A stretch of 6,129 bases of DNA from assembly GCA_015490215.1 (NCBI GenBank), contig WFYH01000045.1, forward strand, positions 1 through 6,129, written 5' to 3'. Positions 5,804-6,129 of this stretch are shown here, piece by piece (the first letter of the stretch is position 1; each line of letters begins with the position of its first letter). The notes below the pieces were generated by a model. The model searched no databases and was not told the DNA's origin. It was given only the letters and a program-made list of their open reading frames with translations. This DNA comes from Aquificaceae bacterium (GTDB lineage: Bacteria > Aquificota > Aquificia > Aquificales > Aquificaceae). The position numbers and the translations under genes were made by a program.

Positions 5804-5865
5804 ACCCGAACAACAATCCTCAAATACCTGCCTCTGACCTTCTGAAGATTATCAACGTTTTTTGT
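5731..5865 (-). pseudogene. Remnant of a small gene, C-terminal fragment resembling a DUF4258/BECR-type toxin
   Basis: Reading the minus strand from 5865 down to the TAA at 5733-5731 gives 44 codons without a usable start. The core reads RGRYLRIVVRV, then QRDRLEVVTAFFDR, then TPRKKG: two amphipathic beta strands separated by a polar turn. That pattern looks like the C-terminal strand pair of small RelE/DUF4258/BECR-type nuclease domains (family resemblance judged by eye, not proven). There is no ATG, and an in-frame TAA stands immediately upstream at 5868-5866, so the N-terminal half is missing. Valine-, arginine- and phenylalanine-rich strands of this kind are unlikely as a chance antisense translation. 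The frame opens exactly where the first TGTTTA palindrome begins, suggesting that the gene was cut there by rearrangement. Confidence 0.4.
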
Positions 5866-5880
5866 TTATTTCTGTAAACA
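5863..5880. repeat. Palindrome 1, TGTTTA-N6-TAAACA
   Basis: A perfect 6-bp inverted repeat with a 6-base spacer (TTTCTG), in the AT-rich region upstream of the ATPase gene. It matches the arms of a second copy 44.5 bases downstream, centre to centre. The form is that of a binding site for a dimeric helix-turn-helix regulator. It is centred about 51 bases before the inferred transcription start of the ATPase gene. Confidence 0.6.
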
Positions 5881-5906
5881 TTTTTTGATTACTTACCAAC
5901 AAATTC

Positions 5907-5925
5907 TGTTTATATTTATTAAACA
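5907..5925. repeat. Palindrome 2, TGTTTA-N7-TAAACA, overlapping the ATPase promoter
   Basis: The same 6-bp arms as palindrome 1, with a 7-base spacer (TATTTAT). It ends two bases before the ATPase ATG and contains the candidate -10 box, so a protein bound here would block RNA polymerase. Two matched sites in 63 bases support a genuine operator pair. Confidence 0.6.
5911..5916 (+). promoter_or_regulatory. Candidate -10 box (TATATT) for the ATPase gene
   Basis: TATATT ends 11 bases before the ATG at 5928, putting transcription start near 5923 with about 5 bases of leader and no Shine-Dalgarno sequence. TTGATT at 5885-5890 is the best -35-like hexamer, but the 20-base spacing is long, so promoter strength would be low or activator-dependent. 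The stretch 5861-5927 is only about 19% G+C. Confidence 0.35.
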
Positions 5926-5927
5926 CT

Positions 5928-6129
5928 ATGGAGTTTATAAATAGGGTTGAGGAACTGAAGAAATTGAAGGAAGATCTGAAGCGAAGGGAGAGCTTTGTAA
6001 TAACCGCTCCAAGGAGGTATGGGAAGACGACGCTCATAAGGAAGGTCTTGCAGGAGCTGGGCGCAGGAAATCTCCTGACCCTCTACATAGACCTTATGCC
6101 CTATGCGGACAGCGTGTCAGCCCTCTCAA
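5928..6129 (+). CDS. Archaeal-type AAA ATPase / ATP-binding protein (N-terminal 67 residues, 3' end outside window)
   Basis: The beginning of a P-loop ATPase of the archaeal ATPase family (Arch_ATPase-like), which is widespread and often multicopy in thermophiles. The N-terminus MEFINRVEELKKL (1-13) is the family's F-I-x-R-E/V-x-E-L opening. ITAPRRYGKTTLIRKVL (25-41) is the Walker A motif, with Lys33 and Thr34 for nucleotide phosphate and Mg binding and the A-P-R-R-x-G-K-T form typical of this family. LYIDL (52-56) is the following core strand. Walker B and the C-terminal domain lie beyond the window, so function cannot be assigned; family members are often associated with mobile or accessory loci. 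The ATG at 5928 is the first in frame and lacks a Shine-Dalgarno sequence. Two operator-like palindromes lie directly upstream. Confidence 0.9.
   Translation, partial: MEFINRVEELKKLKEDLKRRESFVITAPRRYGKTTLIRKVLQELGAGNLLTLYIDLMPYADSVSALS

Noticed and set aside
5731..5880. CRISPR array or leader
   Set aside because: No repeat unit recurs at regular spacing; only two short palindromes are present.

Overview
The window looks like chromosomal DNA of a thermophilic bacterium of the Aquificaceae (Aquifex, Hydrogenobacter or Thermocrinis type). This is inferred, not tested. The proteins are short-looped and rich in Lys, Glu and Arg. Isoleucine is mostly ATA and arginine mostly AGG/AGA. Genes are packed with 4-base overlaps and almost no spacers. 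KDO (lipopolysaccharide) and MEP-pathway isoprenoid genes point to a Gram-negative bacterium and not an archaeon.

Layout: (1) 1-1232, plus strand: the 3' end of inorganic pyrophosphatase (ppa), overlapping by 4 bases an arabinose-5-phosphate isomerase (kdsD). (2) 1233-1527: a 295-base spacer with a perfect 7-bp inverted repeat and a doubtful 52-codon ORF. (3) 1528-2673, plus strand: dxr, the second enzyme of the MEP pathway. (4) 2633-4113, minus strand: a short FAD-binding protein followed by a flippase-like/LPG-synthase-type membrane protein. The membrane protein runs tail-to-tail 41 bases into the end of dxr. (5) 4114-4139: a 26-base divergent intergenic space whose two candidate -10 boxes overlap. 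(6) 4140-5591, plus strand: an overlapping three-gene operon encoding a TIGR00725/LOG-like Rossmann protein, a small all-helical protein of unknown function, and a COG1926-type phosphoribosyltransferase. (7) 5592-5927: a poorly coding patch becoming very AT-rich. It holds a doubtful small Cys-containing ORF, an apparent minus-strand gene remnant and two near-identical palindromes. (8) 5928-end: the start of an archaeal-type AAA ATPase, cut by the window edge.

Housekeeping genes (ppa, kdsD, dxr) supply phosphate balance, KDO synthesis and isoprenoid precursors. The least explained parts are the LOG-like/helical/phosphoribosyltransferase operon, which could form a nucleotide-to-base-to-nucleotide cycle (inference), and the 5' region of the ATPase with paired operator-like palindromes and a decayed gene at its edge. 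No rRNA, tRNA, CRISPR array or intact insertion sequence was seen.
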